In this document: positions 8,428 to 16,412 of the stretch, one piece after another
How positions within the stretch are numbered: position 1 is the stretch's first letter
Layout of the letters: the number at the start of each line of letters is the position of its first letter
Assembly (NCBI GenBank): GCA_003156975.1
Contig: PMIE01000114.1
Coordinates: forward strand, 1 to 40,295
From: Chloroflexota bacterium
GTDB taxonomy: Bacteria > Chloroflexota > Limnocylindria > Limnocylindrales > CSP1-4
Length of the DNA: 40,295 bases
Reading direction: 5' to 3'
Notes under the pieces: generated by a model
Database searches by the model: none
Seen by the model: the letters and a program-made list of their open reading frames with translations, nothing else
What the model was told of the DNA's origin: nothing
Program-made: the position numbers and the translations under genes

Positions 8428-8618
8428 CTGGAGCCTCCTGAGAGATTGCTGGCGTCAACGCCCCATCGGCGCGACGCGTTTTGGCGTCTGCGGCCAGGCC
8501 AGCTTCCTCAGAGAGGTCCGGCATCGACCTGGCACACACGGCGAGTCATCGCTTACCGGCGATGACTTTGGCGGTTTGCCTTGCGGGCAAACGCGCCGGT
8601 TCTTGGCTAGCTAGCCAA
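8428..8618 (-). promoter_or_regulatory. Structured leader between the TIGR02530-type gene and flgE
   Basis: At least five dyads fall in this stretch. They are a 16-bp perfect palindrome at 8603-8618 across the upstream stop codon, a hairpin at 8570-8597 (7-bp GTTTGCC/GGCAAAC core plus 4 bp beyond a one-base bulge), a 9-bp stem at 8544-8552/8559-8567, and 5-bp stems at 8473-8488 and 8451-8462. The flgE Shine-Dalgarno follows. No known riboswitch class matches by eye. An mRNA stabiliser, processing site or attenuator that raises or gates hook-protein synthesis is the likely role. Confidence 0.5.
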
Positions 8619-9030
8619 TCAATACGGAATCAATCTGGGTGAAGACCCGCTCCTTGTCCTCGTTCGGCTCCACGGCCGTGACGACTGTGTGGCTGGGTGC
8701 ATGGACCACGTAGGCGTACTGGTCGAGCATCACCAGGGACTGGCCTCGACTGCCACGCTGGCTCAAGGTGTCCATGGCCTTGCTCAGACGATCCATCTGG
8801 TCTCCTTGCATGGGGATCTGACGCTGCTCGACGCGCTTCATGGCATGCTCTGAGAAGGAGAGAGAATGCTCATCGGCGGCCGCTGACAGCGCATCTCGGA
8901 ATGACAGGCCGCCGTCCGACGGCGGTGCCCCCGAGGTGGGCTGGCCAGGCGGGCTCGAGCTGGGCGTCAGGCTCGGGTCCCTTACGAGACCTCCGCTCTG
9001 CGATGCCAGGTCGGGTCCGATTCGATCGAT
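8611..9030 (-). CDS. Flagellar hook-operon protein of the TIGR02530 type, non-canonical start
   Basis: The C-terminal part (QSLVMLDQYAYVVHAPSHTV, then VTAVEPNEDKERVFTQIDSV) matches my recall of the small flagellar operon protein family TIGR02530 found beside flgD in monoderms. The first ATG in this frame (8841) would give only 76 residues. It would also cut off the conserved-looking segment SFRDALSAAADEHSLSFSEH that runs straight into it. The frame is open back to a TAG at 9049-9051 but has no ATG, GTG or TTG upstream of 8841. A perfect AGGAGGT (9040-9046) precedes ACG at 9033 (6-nt gap) and ATC at 9030 (9-nt gap). I annotate the ATC start, giving 139 residues; ACG would add one. Precise function is unknown; hook assembly is inferred from position between flgD and flgE. 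Confidence 0.7.
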   Translation of the reverse strand: MDRIGPDLASQSGGLVRDPSLTPSSSPPGQPTSGAPPSDGGLSFRDALSAAADEHSLSFSEHAMKRVEQRQIPMQGDQMDRLSKAMDTLSQRGSRGQSLVMLDQYAYVVHAPSHTVVTAVEPNEDKERVFTQIDSVLIG

Positions 9031-9039
9031 CGTGGCGAT

Positions 9040-9046
9040 ACCTCCT
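9040..9046 (-). promoter_or_regulatory. Perfect Shine-Dalgarno before a non-canonical start codon
   Basis: Read on the minus strand this is AGGAGGT, complementary to the 16S 3' end. No ATG, GTG or TTG occurs in any frame within normal spacing downstream; only ACG (9033) and ATC (9030 or 9039) are available in the frame of the hook-operon gene. It therefore decides the start region of the gene at 8611-9030. Confidence 0.7.
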
Positions 9047-9074
9047 GTCTACTGGGCGGCGCAGGCCGATCCGG

Positions 9075-9611
9075 TCATGAACCTGTGGTGGTTGTGGTGG
9101 TTGTCGTTGCGGCTGCCGCGGCCGTCACGACAGTGACGGCGTCCGGCTTGATGTACTGGGAGCCAACCTGGAGAACCAGGCCGGCGTCGGTTGACTGCGT
9201 AACGGAGGTAACGACGCCATTCACTGCGGTGCCGTTGACGTCGATGCCCGACACGTTCTTGCCGATGAGAGCGGAGCTCTGGGCCAGCTGCGATCCCTGA
9301 AGCGCCGTCTGAACGCCCTGGAGCGTCGAGACCTGGGTCATCTGCGACAGCTCGTTGAGCATCTGGCTGTCATCGACGGGCTTCGTCGGGTCCTGGTTCT
9401 GGAGCTGGGCCAGGAAGAGCTTCATGAAGTCGTCGCTGCTCAGGCCGTAGCCGCTGCTGGTACCGCTCTTGGTGATCGTGTCCACGTTGTCGGTGCTGCT
9501 CGCGGCGGCCGAGGCGGTTGTGCCGGCTGCGCTCGTCGCGTTCGTGGAGCTGGCCGCACTCGTCGCCCCGAACGTGGAGAAGGGCGTGAAGCTGGTCGAG
9601 TTGATGGTCAT
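9075..9611 (-). CDS. flgD: Flagellar hook cap / assembly scaffold FlgD
   Basis: The 178-residue protein caps the growing hook and is needed for FlgE polymerisation. The conserved FlgD core DDFMKLFLAQLQNQDPTKPV sits at about residues 60-79, followed by DSQMLNELSQMTQVSTLQGV. The N-terminal 50 residues are low-complexity Ser/Ala/Thr. The C-terminus is short, with Ala5-Thr8-Gly-Ser, and lacks the Fn3/tudor-like part of larger FlgDs. The ATG at 9611 has AGGAG eight bases upstream, overlapping the end of fliK; longer in-frame readings extend antisense-like into fliK. Confidence 0.93.
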   Translation of the reverse strand: MTINSTSFTPFSTFGATSAASSTNATSAAGTTASAAASSTDNVDTITKSGTSSGYGLSSDDFMKLFLAQLQNQDPTKPVDDSQMLNELSQMTQVSTLQGVQTALQGSQLAQSSALIGKNVSGIDVNGTAVNGVVTSVTQSTDAGLVLQVGSQYIKPDAVTVVTAAAAATTTTTTTTGS

Positions 9612-9624
9612 TGCGGGACTCCTG

Positions 9625-12600
9625 CTAGGCCCTGATGTCGAGGGACGAACCGCCGGGGAGCGGTGCTTTCGACGATGGTTGATTGGCTCTGATTGGCTCC
9701 GGGCGGGCGACGGGCGACGGCCTGGGCGTTGCGCGCGAGCCCTCGCCGCTTCCCGGCTGGCCGCCTGTGCCGGTGCCGGCAGCTGCCGCTTCCCCATTGC
9801 CGGAAGCCTGGCCGTGGCTTCCGTTGGCGCCCGGCCCACTGCCGGCGCCGTACCCGCTTCCGGCAGTCCAGCCGGCAGCTTCGAATGCATTGCCGCCGGC
9901 GCGGCCACCGGTCGAGGAATTGCCTCCTTCACTTCTGACGGTGACACTCACCCCGGCCAAGCCGTCGCCTGCGGCGCGCATGCGGGCAACCGCAGCGGTG
10001 ATGGCATCGGCCGAAATGCGGTCACGGACGACAAGCTGCGCCTGGACGATCTCGCCGGCGCGGCCGGTCACGACCATCCGGACATCACCCAGGTTCGGGT
10101 CGCTGATGCGGGCCTCGAGTGCCGGTCCGGCGGCCGTCTGGAAGGTGTGGATCGTCTGGACGACCTGGCTCATCAGTTTGTCGGCCGCATCGGTCAGATC
10201 GACGGACGGTCGGACGTCCAGGACCGACTCGCCCTGGGCGAGCCTGGAGGCTGCTCCGGTCAACGCGCCGGCGCCCGAGAGGGCGGCAGCCGCATTCAGT
10301 GCCGAAGAGGCGGAAGCGGCCTCGCTCGAAGCGCCCGCACCCGGAGTTGCGGAAACCGCGGCGGCATCCGACTGAGCGTTGGACCGGGAGCCATCCGACT
10401 CGCCAGCCGACGTGCCCGCCGAAGCAGACCCGCCGATGGAGGTGGCCGGCGCGGAACGGCCGGCGGTTGTCGTTTCGCCCGTGCCGTCTGAGTCATAGGC
10501 CATCGGAGCAAACGCGGAACCACCACGGCGGACAACATGCTGGACGATTCGGGCCGCTTCCGGCGGAGCGGAACTTGCGGCCGCCGTGGCGGCCACTTCC
10601 GGCGCCGCGGCCGAGGCTTCCACCGCCGGCAGAACGGCCGGGGCGGGCGCGGCAGGGACAGCCGAGGCGGTCGGCGAGGTCGAGACGCCAACCGTCGGCC
10701 CGTTGATGGAGTCGGTCCCGGCGGGAACGGCGGGCGCCGAGGTGGCATTCGATGGCGCGGCAGAGGGCGCCGGCCGCGAATTCGCCAGAAGCTGCGAGGA
10801 ACTGGAGTTCGGCGACTGTTCCGCGGTTGTCTGCTGCGAGGCGGAGAGACTCGGCTGCGCCGCAGCAGAAGCGGCCGAAGCAGCTGGAGCGGCTGGCGCG
10901 GCGACGGTCGAGCCACCCGACGCCGGGGACTTCACCGTCACCGGGATCGCGGGAGAAGCCCAGCTGCTCGGGATCTGGGAACCGAGCCCCGATGACGCGG
11001 CCGGCGACCCGGCGGCGAGGCCTGACGCGGCGGGCGAACCCGGGAAGCTCGTCACGGTCGAGATGGCCGCTTCAACCGGCGAGAGTCGCTGCGCGGGCGA
11101 AGACGGAGTGAACTGCAGCGGCTCCGCCGCTGAGCTTCCGGCGGGTAGGCTTTCGATAGCCGCAGCCTGACCTGTCCGATCGGCCGGCAACGCACTTGCC
11201 ATCGAAGTCGAAAGAGCCGGCGCCGCGGCCCCTGCGGTCGGGGTAGCCGACGGCACCACCGGCCGACCGTCCGCGCTCGCGGTCGAGGCAGCGACCTGCG
11301 TCGTGGCCGACCGTGCGCCCGCGGCTTCAGTGGCGCCGTACGCCGACACCGCTGGCGTGGTCGTCGCGGGCTGTGCCTGGAATGACGCGGCCCATGCCTG
11401 GCCGGAGGAACGTGCCGCAGTGGCGGGCCCGCTCGGATCGGACGCGCCGGACGAGAGCGCGACCGATGCGGCGCCGCCCGCCAGAGGATTGGCATCGGAC
11501 GGAGCGGCCGCGGCCATCGTTGCCGTGGTCGTGGATGTGGCCGCGGCAGGCGGCGCTGCGGTTCCCGCTGCCGGGTCGCTCGTCGCCGGCGCACCCCGGA
11601 GAGCAGCTACCGCCGCGGCCTGAGCGGCGGGCACGGCCGGTAAGGCCGCAGGCACCTCGGCCGAGTCCGGCGCAAGCGCGGCGACGCCGGCGGCCGAGAC
11701 CGTGGCACCGGCCGGGGCAGTGGCAATAGGACTCTGCGTCGCGGCGGCCACGGCAGCGGTCAGACTCTGTGAGGTGGAGGTCTTCGTGGAGCCACTGGCG
11801 GGAGCCTCACCGACGGACGCCGAGTCGGCCTCCACGGCAGCGGGTTGCGATCCTGCGGCCCGAACGGGTCTAGCCGACGACCTGGTGTCGGCGGTTCGCC
11901 CGATCACGCGACCGGTGAATTGGTTCGCGGGAAGTACCTGGCCGGCGCTATCGCCGGGCAGTGGGGCCGACGCCGGAGAGATCGCCGCGCGCGTCGGCTG
12001 AACGGCCGGAGCGGCCGACTGGGTCGGCTGTGGCGAGGGACCGACGGTCGATGTGGCCGCCGGAGCGCTGGAGGCGGAGGCCGCCGGAGCTTGACCCGCG
12101 GCCGGAGCCGGAGCAGCCGGCTGGACAACTGCCGATGCAGGAGAGGACGCCGTCCCGACCGAACTGGCGCTTGCGGTACCCGCGCTCCCAGCGGGAGAAG
12201 TCGCCGGCGCAGAAGTATTCGCAACCGCAGCCGCGGACGCGCCGCCCACAGCGCCAACCGAGTCGACTGCAGACGTGACGTCGCCCGCGCCTGCCGCCGA
12301 ACCCTGCGGGAAGCTGCCGGACTCTGCCCCGGCATCCGGCTGGGACGCGGCCGCGCTCAGAGCCGCTGCGGTGAAGCCGTCTTCCCGACCATGGCTCGCC
12401 GCGCCGTGGGGGGCCGACGTTGCGGATCCGCTTCGGCGAGCCGGCCTGGCCGAGTCTGTCTTGAGCCTGGAAGCCCTCGAATTCAGCTTCGACTCTCCCT
12501 CGACCGAGTTCTGCCAGATCGGAGATCGCGCCGAAGTTGCGCCACTGGGATCTACCGGCCGAGTCGCCGCGCTGAAGCGACTCGGGCTGCCGGCTGCCGG

Positions 12601-12777
12601 CGCCTCGATTTGGCGCGCGGCGACATCCTGGGCGGCGTGGGCGTCCAGCCGCGTGGCCTGGGCCTCGGCGAAGGCATCGCCGAAGGTCGGCTCGTCGGGG
12701 CCGGCCGGGATGTTGACCTGGCCGGGGATCGGAACGACGCCGGGGCCGAGCGTAACGTTGGCAGACAGACCGGCCAT
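9625..12777 (-). CDS. fliK: Very long flagellar hook-length control protein FliK
   Basis: The protein has 1050 residues, more than twice the usual 400-500. The first 880 or so residues are almost entirely Ala, Ser, Pro, Thr and Gly and look disordered. A FliK C-terminal (Flg_hook-type) domain is visible at about residues 875-980: DLTDAADKLMSQVVQTIHTF, then ALEARISDPNLGDVRMVV and VARMRAAGDGLAGVSVTVRS. A Gly-rich tail follows. FliK acts as the hook ruler and switches the export apparatus from hook to filament substrates. The gene starts two bases after the flgB stop, and its stop codon lies next to the flgD Shine-Dalgarno. Identity rests on the C-terminal domain and the flgB/flgD neighbourhood. 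Confidence 0.85.
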   Translation of the reverse strand: MAGLSANVTLGPGVVPIPGQVNIPAGPDEPTFGDAFAEAQATRLDAHAAQDVAARQIEAPAAGSPSRFSAATRPVDPSGATSARSPIWQNSVEGESKLNSRASRLKTDSARPARRSGSATSAPHGAASHGREDGFTAAALSAAASQPDAGAESGSFPQGSAAGAGDVTSAVDSVGAVGGASAAAVANTSAPATSPAGSAGTASASSVGTASSPASAVVQPAAPAPAAGQAPAASASSAPAATSTVGPSPQPTQSAAPAVQPTRAAISPASAPLPGDSAGQVLPANQFTGRVIGRTADTRSSARPVRAAGSQPAAVEADSASVGEAPASGSTKTSTSQSLTAAVAAATQSPIATAPAGATVSAAGVAALAPDSAEVPAALPAVPAAQAAAVAALRGAPATSDPAAGTAAPPAAATSTTTATMAAAAPSDANPLAGGAASVALSSGASDPSGPATAARSSGQAWAASFQAQPATTTPAVSAYGATEAAGARSATTQVAASTASADGRPVVPSATPTAGAAAPALSTSMASALPADRTGQAAAIESLPAGSSAAEPLQFTPSSPAQRLSPVEAAISTVTSFPGSPAASGLAAGSPAASSGLGSQIPSSWASPAIPVTVKSPASGGSTVAAPAAPAASAASAAAQPSLSASQQTTAEQSPNSSSSQLLANSRPAPSAAPSNATSAPAVPAGTDSINGPTVGVSTSPTASAVPAAPAPAVLPAVEASAAAPEVAATAAASSAPPEAARIVQHVVRRGGSAFAPMAYDSDGTGETTTAGRSAPATSIGGSASAGTSAGESDGSRSNAQSDAAAVSATPGAGASSEAASASSALNAAAALSGAGALTGAASRLAQGESVLDVRPSVDLTDAADKLMSQVVQTIHTFQTAAGPALEARISDPNLGDVRMVVTGRAGEIVQAQLVVRDRISADAITAAVARMRAAGDGLAGVSVTVRSEGGNSSTGGRAGGNAFEAAGWTAGSGYGAGSGPGANGSHGQASGNGEAAAAGTGTGGQPGSGEGSRATPRPSPVARPEPIRANQPSSKAPLPGGSSLDIRA

Positions 12778-12779
12778 TG

Positions 12780-13232
12780 CTAGTGCCCTCCAAGGACGTC
12801 GTACAGCTGGGAAAACTTGCCTGAGATGAGGCGCGAATTCGCCTCGAACTTGATTTGAGCCTCAGTCAGGGCCGTCATTTCGGTCTCGAGATCGACCTTG
12901 TTGCCGTCGTTTCGGATGTTCTCGCTGGTGGCCGAGACGCTTGCCGACGTGCCGTCGTTGAGTGTTCCGGTCAGCGAGAAGTGGCGCGGGTCTGTGGTTT
13001 CCATGGCCACGGCAGCAGAAGGTCCGGCGGAGGGAGGAAGGCCGATGTCGGAGGACGAGGAGTTCATCGACGCGTACTCGTTCTGCAGGGCCGTCTCAAA
13101 GTCGACCGCCTCTGGCGTGTAGTTGGGCGTGTCGATGTTTGCCAGGTTGGACGAGATGACCGCCTGCTGGCTCGTCAGGCCGTCGAGGGCCTGACCGAGG
13201 ATCGTCATCGTGGGATCGATCAGGCCGCTCAT
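12780..13232 (-). CDS. flgB: Flagellar proximal rod protein FlgB
   Basis: The protein has 150 residues. The N-terminal rod signature SSNLANIDTPNYTPEAVDF is at about residues 27-45, and the C-terminal helix EMTALTEAQIKFEANSRLIS is typical of FlgB. It forms the proximal rod together with FlgC and FliE and is exported by the type III apparatus. It overlaps the murein hydrolase stop by four bases. It is separated from flgC by about 7 kb, whereas flgB-flgC-fliE are usually adjacent. Confidence 0.93.
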   Translation of the reverse strand: MSGLIDPTMTILGQALDGLTSQQAVISSNLANIDTPNYTPEAVDFETALQNEYASMNSSSSDIGLPPSAGPSAAVAMETTDPRHFSLTGTLNDGTSASVSATSENIRNDGNKVDLETEMTALTEAQIKFEANSRLISGKFSQLYDVLGGH

Positions 13233-14410
13233 AGAGAAGGCTCCTGATAACTGGACCAGGTCTTGAGGATCTTCGATACGTAGTACTTCTTGCTATCGGG
13301 GACCGCACCGAGACGGCTGACGGCGCCCGCTCCCGCGTTGTACGCGGCCAGGGCCAGATCCACGCGGCCGAAGCGCTTGAGCTGCTTGGCCAGGTACTTG
13401 GCTCCGCCGGTGAGGTTCTGCAGCGCATCGAACGGATTTGCGACGCCCATCGCCACGGCCGTCTTCGGCATGAGCTGCGTGAGCCCCTCCGCTCCGCAGC
13501 TGGAGACGGAATTCACGTGGAAGCTCGACTCGGCCTTCACGAGTCCGGTCAGCAAGAGCGGGTCGATGCCGGCGGCGATCGCGGCCGAGCGAATCTGGGA
13601 GGCATACGGAATGCGCGACGAAACCGCATCGAAACGCGCCAGAGCGGCGCTGCCGGACTCTTGGGTCATGACCGAAGGGTCGCTTGCCGAAGGGCCCAAG
13701 AGGGTTGCGGGATTTGGCAGATGACCGACCTTCAGCCACGGCGAGGGGTCGATCGCCGTGCCGCCGCTCGTGAACAAGCTGAAGTGGAGGTGCGGGCCGG
13801 TCGTGTTGCCGGTCATGCCGACTTCGCCGATCTTTTCGCCGGCAGTCACGCGTTCGCCGACCTTGACCGGGAGCGACGGGTTCAAATGCCCGTACATGGT
13901 CACATGGCCATCGTCGTGGCGGATCTTCACGACAACCGCGCCGCTCGACTGCCTGCCCGCGAAGATCACGGTGCCGTCGGCCGCGGCATGGACCGCGGTA
14001 CCGAGGCGCGCCGCCAGGTCGATGCCGTTGTGGTAGTGGGCATAGGTGACGCCGTTGACCTTCGCCGAGGGCTCGAGGGTCTCGCTCGTCGGCCCGAACG
14101 CCTGGGTCAGACGCCCGCCCGACAGCGGCGAGCTGAAGGCCATATTCGAAGTCGAAACCGCCGGATGAGCGGCGATGCCCGCCGACGTGACGTACACATT
14201 GGAGCCGGTCAGGCCCATCAGGACGTCCGAGAATGGCGAGTTGCCGTCGATCGCCTGCGTCGTTGTGTCGGAGGTCGCCGAAGTCGCCGCCGACCCTACG
14301 AGTCCGCCAACTCCCCAAAGCGAACCGGCACCGGTCGACCAATCCTGGCTGCTGCCACGGACGAGCGTGTCCAGTTGGGAGATGCGTGCGACGCAGTCGG
14401 CGTAACTCAT
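13229..14410 (-). CDS. Bifunctional flagellar murein hydrolase: M23 peptidase plus SLT lytic transglycosylase
   Basis: The protein has 393 residues. An N-terminal linker of about 90 residues has no signal peptide or membrane span. An M23 (LytM-type) domain follows at about 95-225, with zinc ligands His127 and Asp131 (HNGID) and His207/His209 (GPHLHF), plus YGHL. A GH23/SLT domain lies at about 265-385, with catalytic Glu294 in KAESSF, then GLTQLMPKTA and AYNAGAGAV. All key residues of both enzymes are present, so it should cut peptide cross-links and glycan strands. Position between fliJ and flgB, four-base overlaps on both sides and the missing signal peptide suggest export through the flagellar apparatus and a FlgJ-like role in rod passage. 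Confidence 0.88.
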   Translation of the reverse strand: MSYADCVARISQLDTLVRGSSQDWSTGAGSLWGVGGLVGSAATSATSDTTTQAIDGNSPFSDVLMGLTGSNVYVTSAGIAAHPAVSTSNMAFSSPLSGGRLTQAFGPTSETLEPSAKVNGVTYAHYHNGIDLAARLGTAVHAAADGTVIFAGRQSSGAVVVKIRHDDGHVTMYGHLNPSLPVKVGERVTAGEKIGEVGMTGNTTGPHLHFSLFTSGGTAIDPSPWLKVGHLPNPATLLGPSASDPSVMTQESGSAALARFDAVSSRIPYASQIRSAAIAAGIDPLLLTGLVKAESSFHVNSVSSCGAEGLTQLMPKTAVAMGVANPFDALQNLTGGAKYLAKQLKRFGRVDLALAAYNAGAGAVSRLGAVPDSKKYYVSKILKTWSSYQEPSL

Positions 14411-14862
14411 GAGCGGTTTCTCGCCACGCGGATGGCGTGCTGAGTGGAGGCGATCTCGGCCATGGCCAGGGTGTCCTGGTGCTCGCTTTCGCGACGCTCT
14501 GCGATCAGGAAGCGGTCCCTCAGGCGCTCAACGACTTCCCGCTGGCGAGTTGCATCTGCGAGCAGGCGGCGGGCCTCGAATAGCGCGTCGGTAGCTCGAC
14601 CGAGACGCTCCTGAGCGGAGACGATCGCTCGTTGAGCGGTCGCGACGGCAAACACGGCAGTCTGCAGCTGCCCGCCGTCCGAGGTGCCGCCGTGAAGGTC
14701 GGACAACCAGCGCAATTCCTGGCCGGCGCGGCCCTGAGCCGCCTCGACCGCGGCCACGGCGCGCTGGTGCGCATCGACGGCGTGGCTGAGCTCGATGCGA
14801 GCGGTCTCCTCGGCCATCTCTCGGAGGCGGAGAACGATGCCCAGCCGGAAGCGATTGCTCAT
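14407..14862 (-). CDS. fliJ: Flagellar export chaperone / stalk protein FliJ
   Basis: This 151-residue, almost fully alpha-helical coiled-coil protein begins FRLGIVLRLREMAEETARIE, the usual FliJ start. FliJ links the FliI hexamer to the export gate and recycles chaperones. It overlaps fliI and the murein hydrolase gene by four bases each. Identity comes mainly from N-terminal similarity, size, coiled-coil pattern and position after fliI. Confidence 0.85.
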   Translation of the reverse strand: MSNRFRLGIVLRLREMAEETARIELSHAVDAHQRAVAAVEAAQGRAGQELRWLSDLHGGTSDGGQLQTAVFAVATAQRAIVSAQERLGRATDALFEARRLLADATRQREVVERLRDRFLIAERRESEHQDTLAMAEIASTQHAIRVARNRS

Positions 14863-16412
14863 CGGGGAGCCTCACCGCGGAAGATCGATGGCGCGGGGCC
14901 GGCCGGGCGTGCCGGCGGCAGAGACTGAGAGCCGCCCGCAGGCTGACCCAGCTGGCCGTCGCCTGGACTGTCGGTGGGGCGGGCGGAACCGAGGCCGGCG
15001 CCGGGGCCGAGGAGGTGGTGAGCATCGAGCACGCCGCAGCTCTCCATGGCCGCGCGAGCTGCGACGATGTCTGACGTCTCCTCCAGGTCCTGGCACAGGA
15101 AGCCTTCGAGCGCCGGCCGGAGCGCGATCGCTTCGTCGATTGCCGGGTTTGAGCCGTGCGAGTAGGCGCCGACCTCGATCAGATCCTTGGCGCCTTCGTA
15201 CTCGGCCAGAGCGGCGCGGACGGCGCCCGCGATTCTCATGTGGCCCTTGTCCACCACGGCGGGCATGGCTCTGGAGACCGACGCCAGAACGTCGATGGCC
15301 GGATAGTGGTTTCTCTCGGCCAGCGAGCGCGAGAGGACGATGTGGCCGTCCAAAATCGATCGGACCGTATCCGCGACCGGCTCGGTCATGTCGTCGCCCT
15401 CGACGAGTACGGTGAAGAAGCCGGTGATGGTTCCGTATTCGGTGTTGCCGGCCCGCTCGAGCAGCCGCGGCAGCATCGAGAAGACCGAAGGCGGGTAGCC
15501 GCGCAACGCCGGAGGCTCCCCCGCTCCGAGGCCGATCTCGCGCTGAGCCATTGCCAGCCGCGTGACCGAGTCCATCATGAAGAGCACGTCCTTGCCGTCG
15601 TCGCGGAATGACTCGGCGATCGCCGTGGCGATTTCTGCCGCCTTGAGGCGAAGCAGCGCCGGCTGGTCGGAAGTGGCCACCACGACGACGGAGCGAGCAA
15701 GGCCCTCGGGCCCGAGCTGCTCGTCGATGAACTCCTGGACCTCGCGACCGCGCTCGCCGATCAGGGCGATCACGTTGACGTTGGACGAGGCGTGGCGGGC
15801 GATCATCGCCAGGAGCGTGGACTTGCCAACTCCCGAGCCGGCGAAGATGCCGAGGCGCTGACCCTTGCCGGCAGATAGCATGCCGTCGAGGGCACGCACG
15901 CCGGTTGAGATCGGGGTGGAGATGCGGGCACGACCCAGCGGGTGAGGAGCGGCACCGGTGACGACTTTGTACTGGGCTCGAAGCGGACCCAGACCGTCGA
16001 GCGGCCGACCGAAGCCGTCCAGCACGCGACCCAGCAGAGCGGGGCCGATCGGGACGCGGAACTGCTGCTCGCGCAGGCGCACGGCGGAACCGGGTCGAAC
16101 GCCCGAGAGGTCGCCGAATGGGACCAGCGTGATCAGCCCATCCCTGAAGCCGACGACCTCGGCGCTGACCATTCCTTCCGGCTCGAGGTCGATCCAGCAG
16201 ATCGATCCGAGTTGAAGGATCAAGCCGGCCGCCTCGACGGTCGTCCCGATGACGCGCACGACTTCACCGGTGGCCTGGAAGAGCGGCGCGGCCTCGGAGG
16301 CCTCGACCAGATGGCGCAGCAACGGAGAGATGCTCTCGTCGCTGAGGCGCAGATGGATCCCGTGGCGCTTCGTCAGCACCGCGCTCCGGCTGCCGTTCTC
16401 AGCGTTGGTCAT
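14859..16412 (-). CDS. fliI: Flagellar export ATPase FliI
   Basis: This 517-residue ATPase energises flagellar type III export. Walker A AGSGVGKST is at about 191-199, followed by the F1-like segments ALIGERGREVQEFI and LFMMDSVTRLAMAQREIGL. The export-ATPase motif GEPPALRGYPPSVFSMLPRL is intact. The C-terminus carries about 60 extra Gly/Pro/Ser-rich residues beyond the usual 440-460, with no domain visible. It overlaps fliH and fliJ by four bases each. Confidence 0.95.
   Translation of the reverse strand: MTNAENGSRSAVLTKRHGIHLRLSDESISPLLRHLVEASEAAPLFQATGEVVRVIGTTVEAAGLILQLGSICWIDLEPEGMVSAEVVGFRDGLITLVPFGDLSGVRPGSAVRLREQQFRVPIGPALLGRVLDGFGRPLDGLGPLRAQYKVVTGAAPHPLGRARISTPISTGVRALDGMLSAGKGQRLGIFAGSGVGKSTLLAMIARHASSNVNVIALIGERGREVQEFIDEQLGPEGLARSVVVVATSDQPALLRLKAAEIATAIAESFRDDGKDVLFMMDSVTRLAMAQREIGLGAGEPPALRGYPPSVFSMLPRLLERAGNTEYGTITGFFTVLVEGDDMTEPVADTVRSILDGHIVLSRSLAERNHYPAIDVLASVSRAMPAVVDKGHMRIAGAVRAALAEYEGAKDLIEVGAYSHGSNPAIDEAIALRPALEGFLCQDLEETSDIVAARAAMESCGVLDAHHLLGPGAGLGSARPTDSPGDGQLGQPAGGSQSLPPARPAGPAPSIFRGEAPR

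Noticed and set aside
8541-8600. c-di-GMP-I (GEMM) riboswitch, suggested by a GCAAACC heptamer
   Set aside because: The heptamer is locked in a local hairpin and the ACGCAAAGCC half of the consensus is missing on the minus strand.
11845-12783. Long plus-strand open frame opposite fliK
   Set aside because: High GC content and the Ala/Pro bias of fliK create long antisense frames. This one is Arg/Gly-rich with no domain and lacks a ribosome site.
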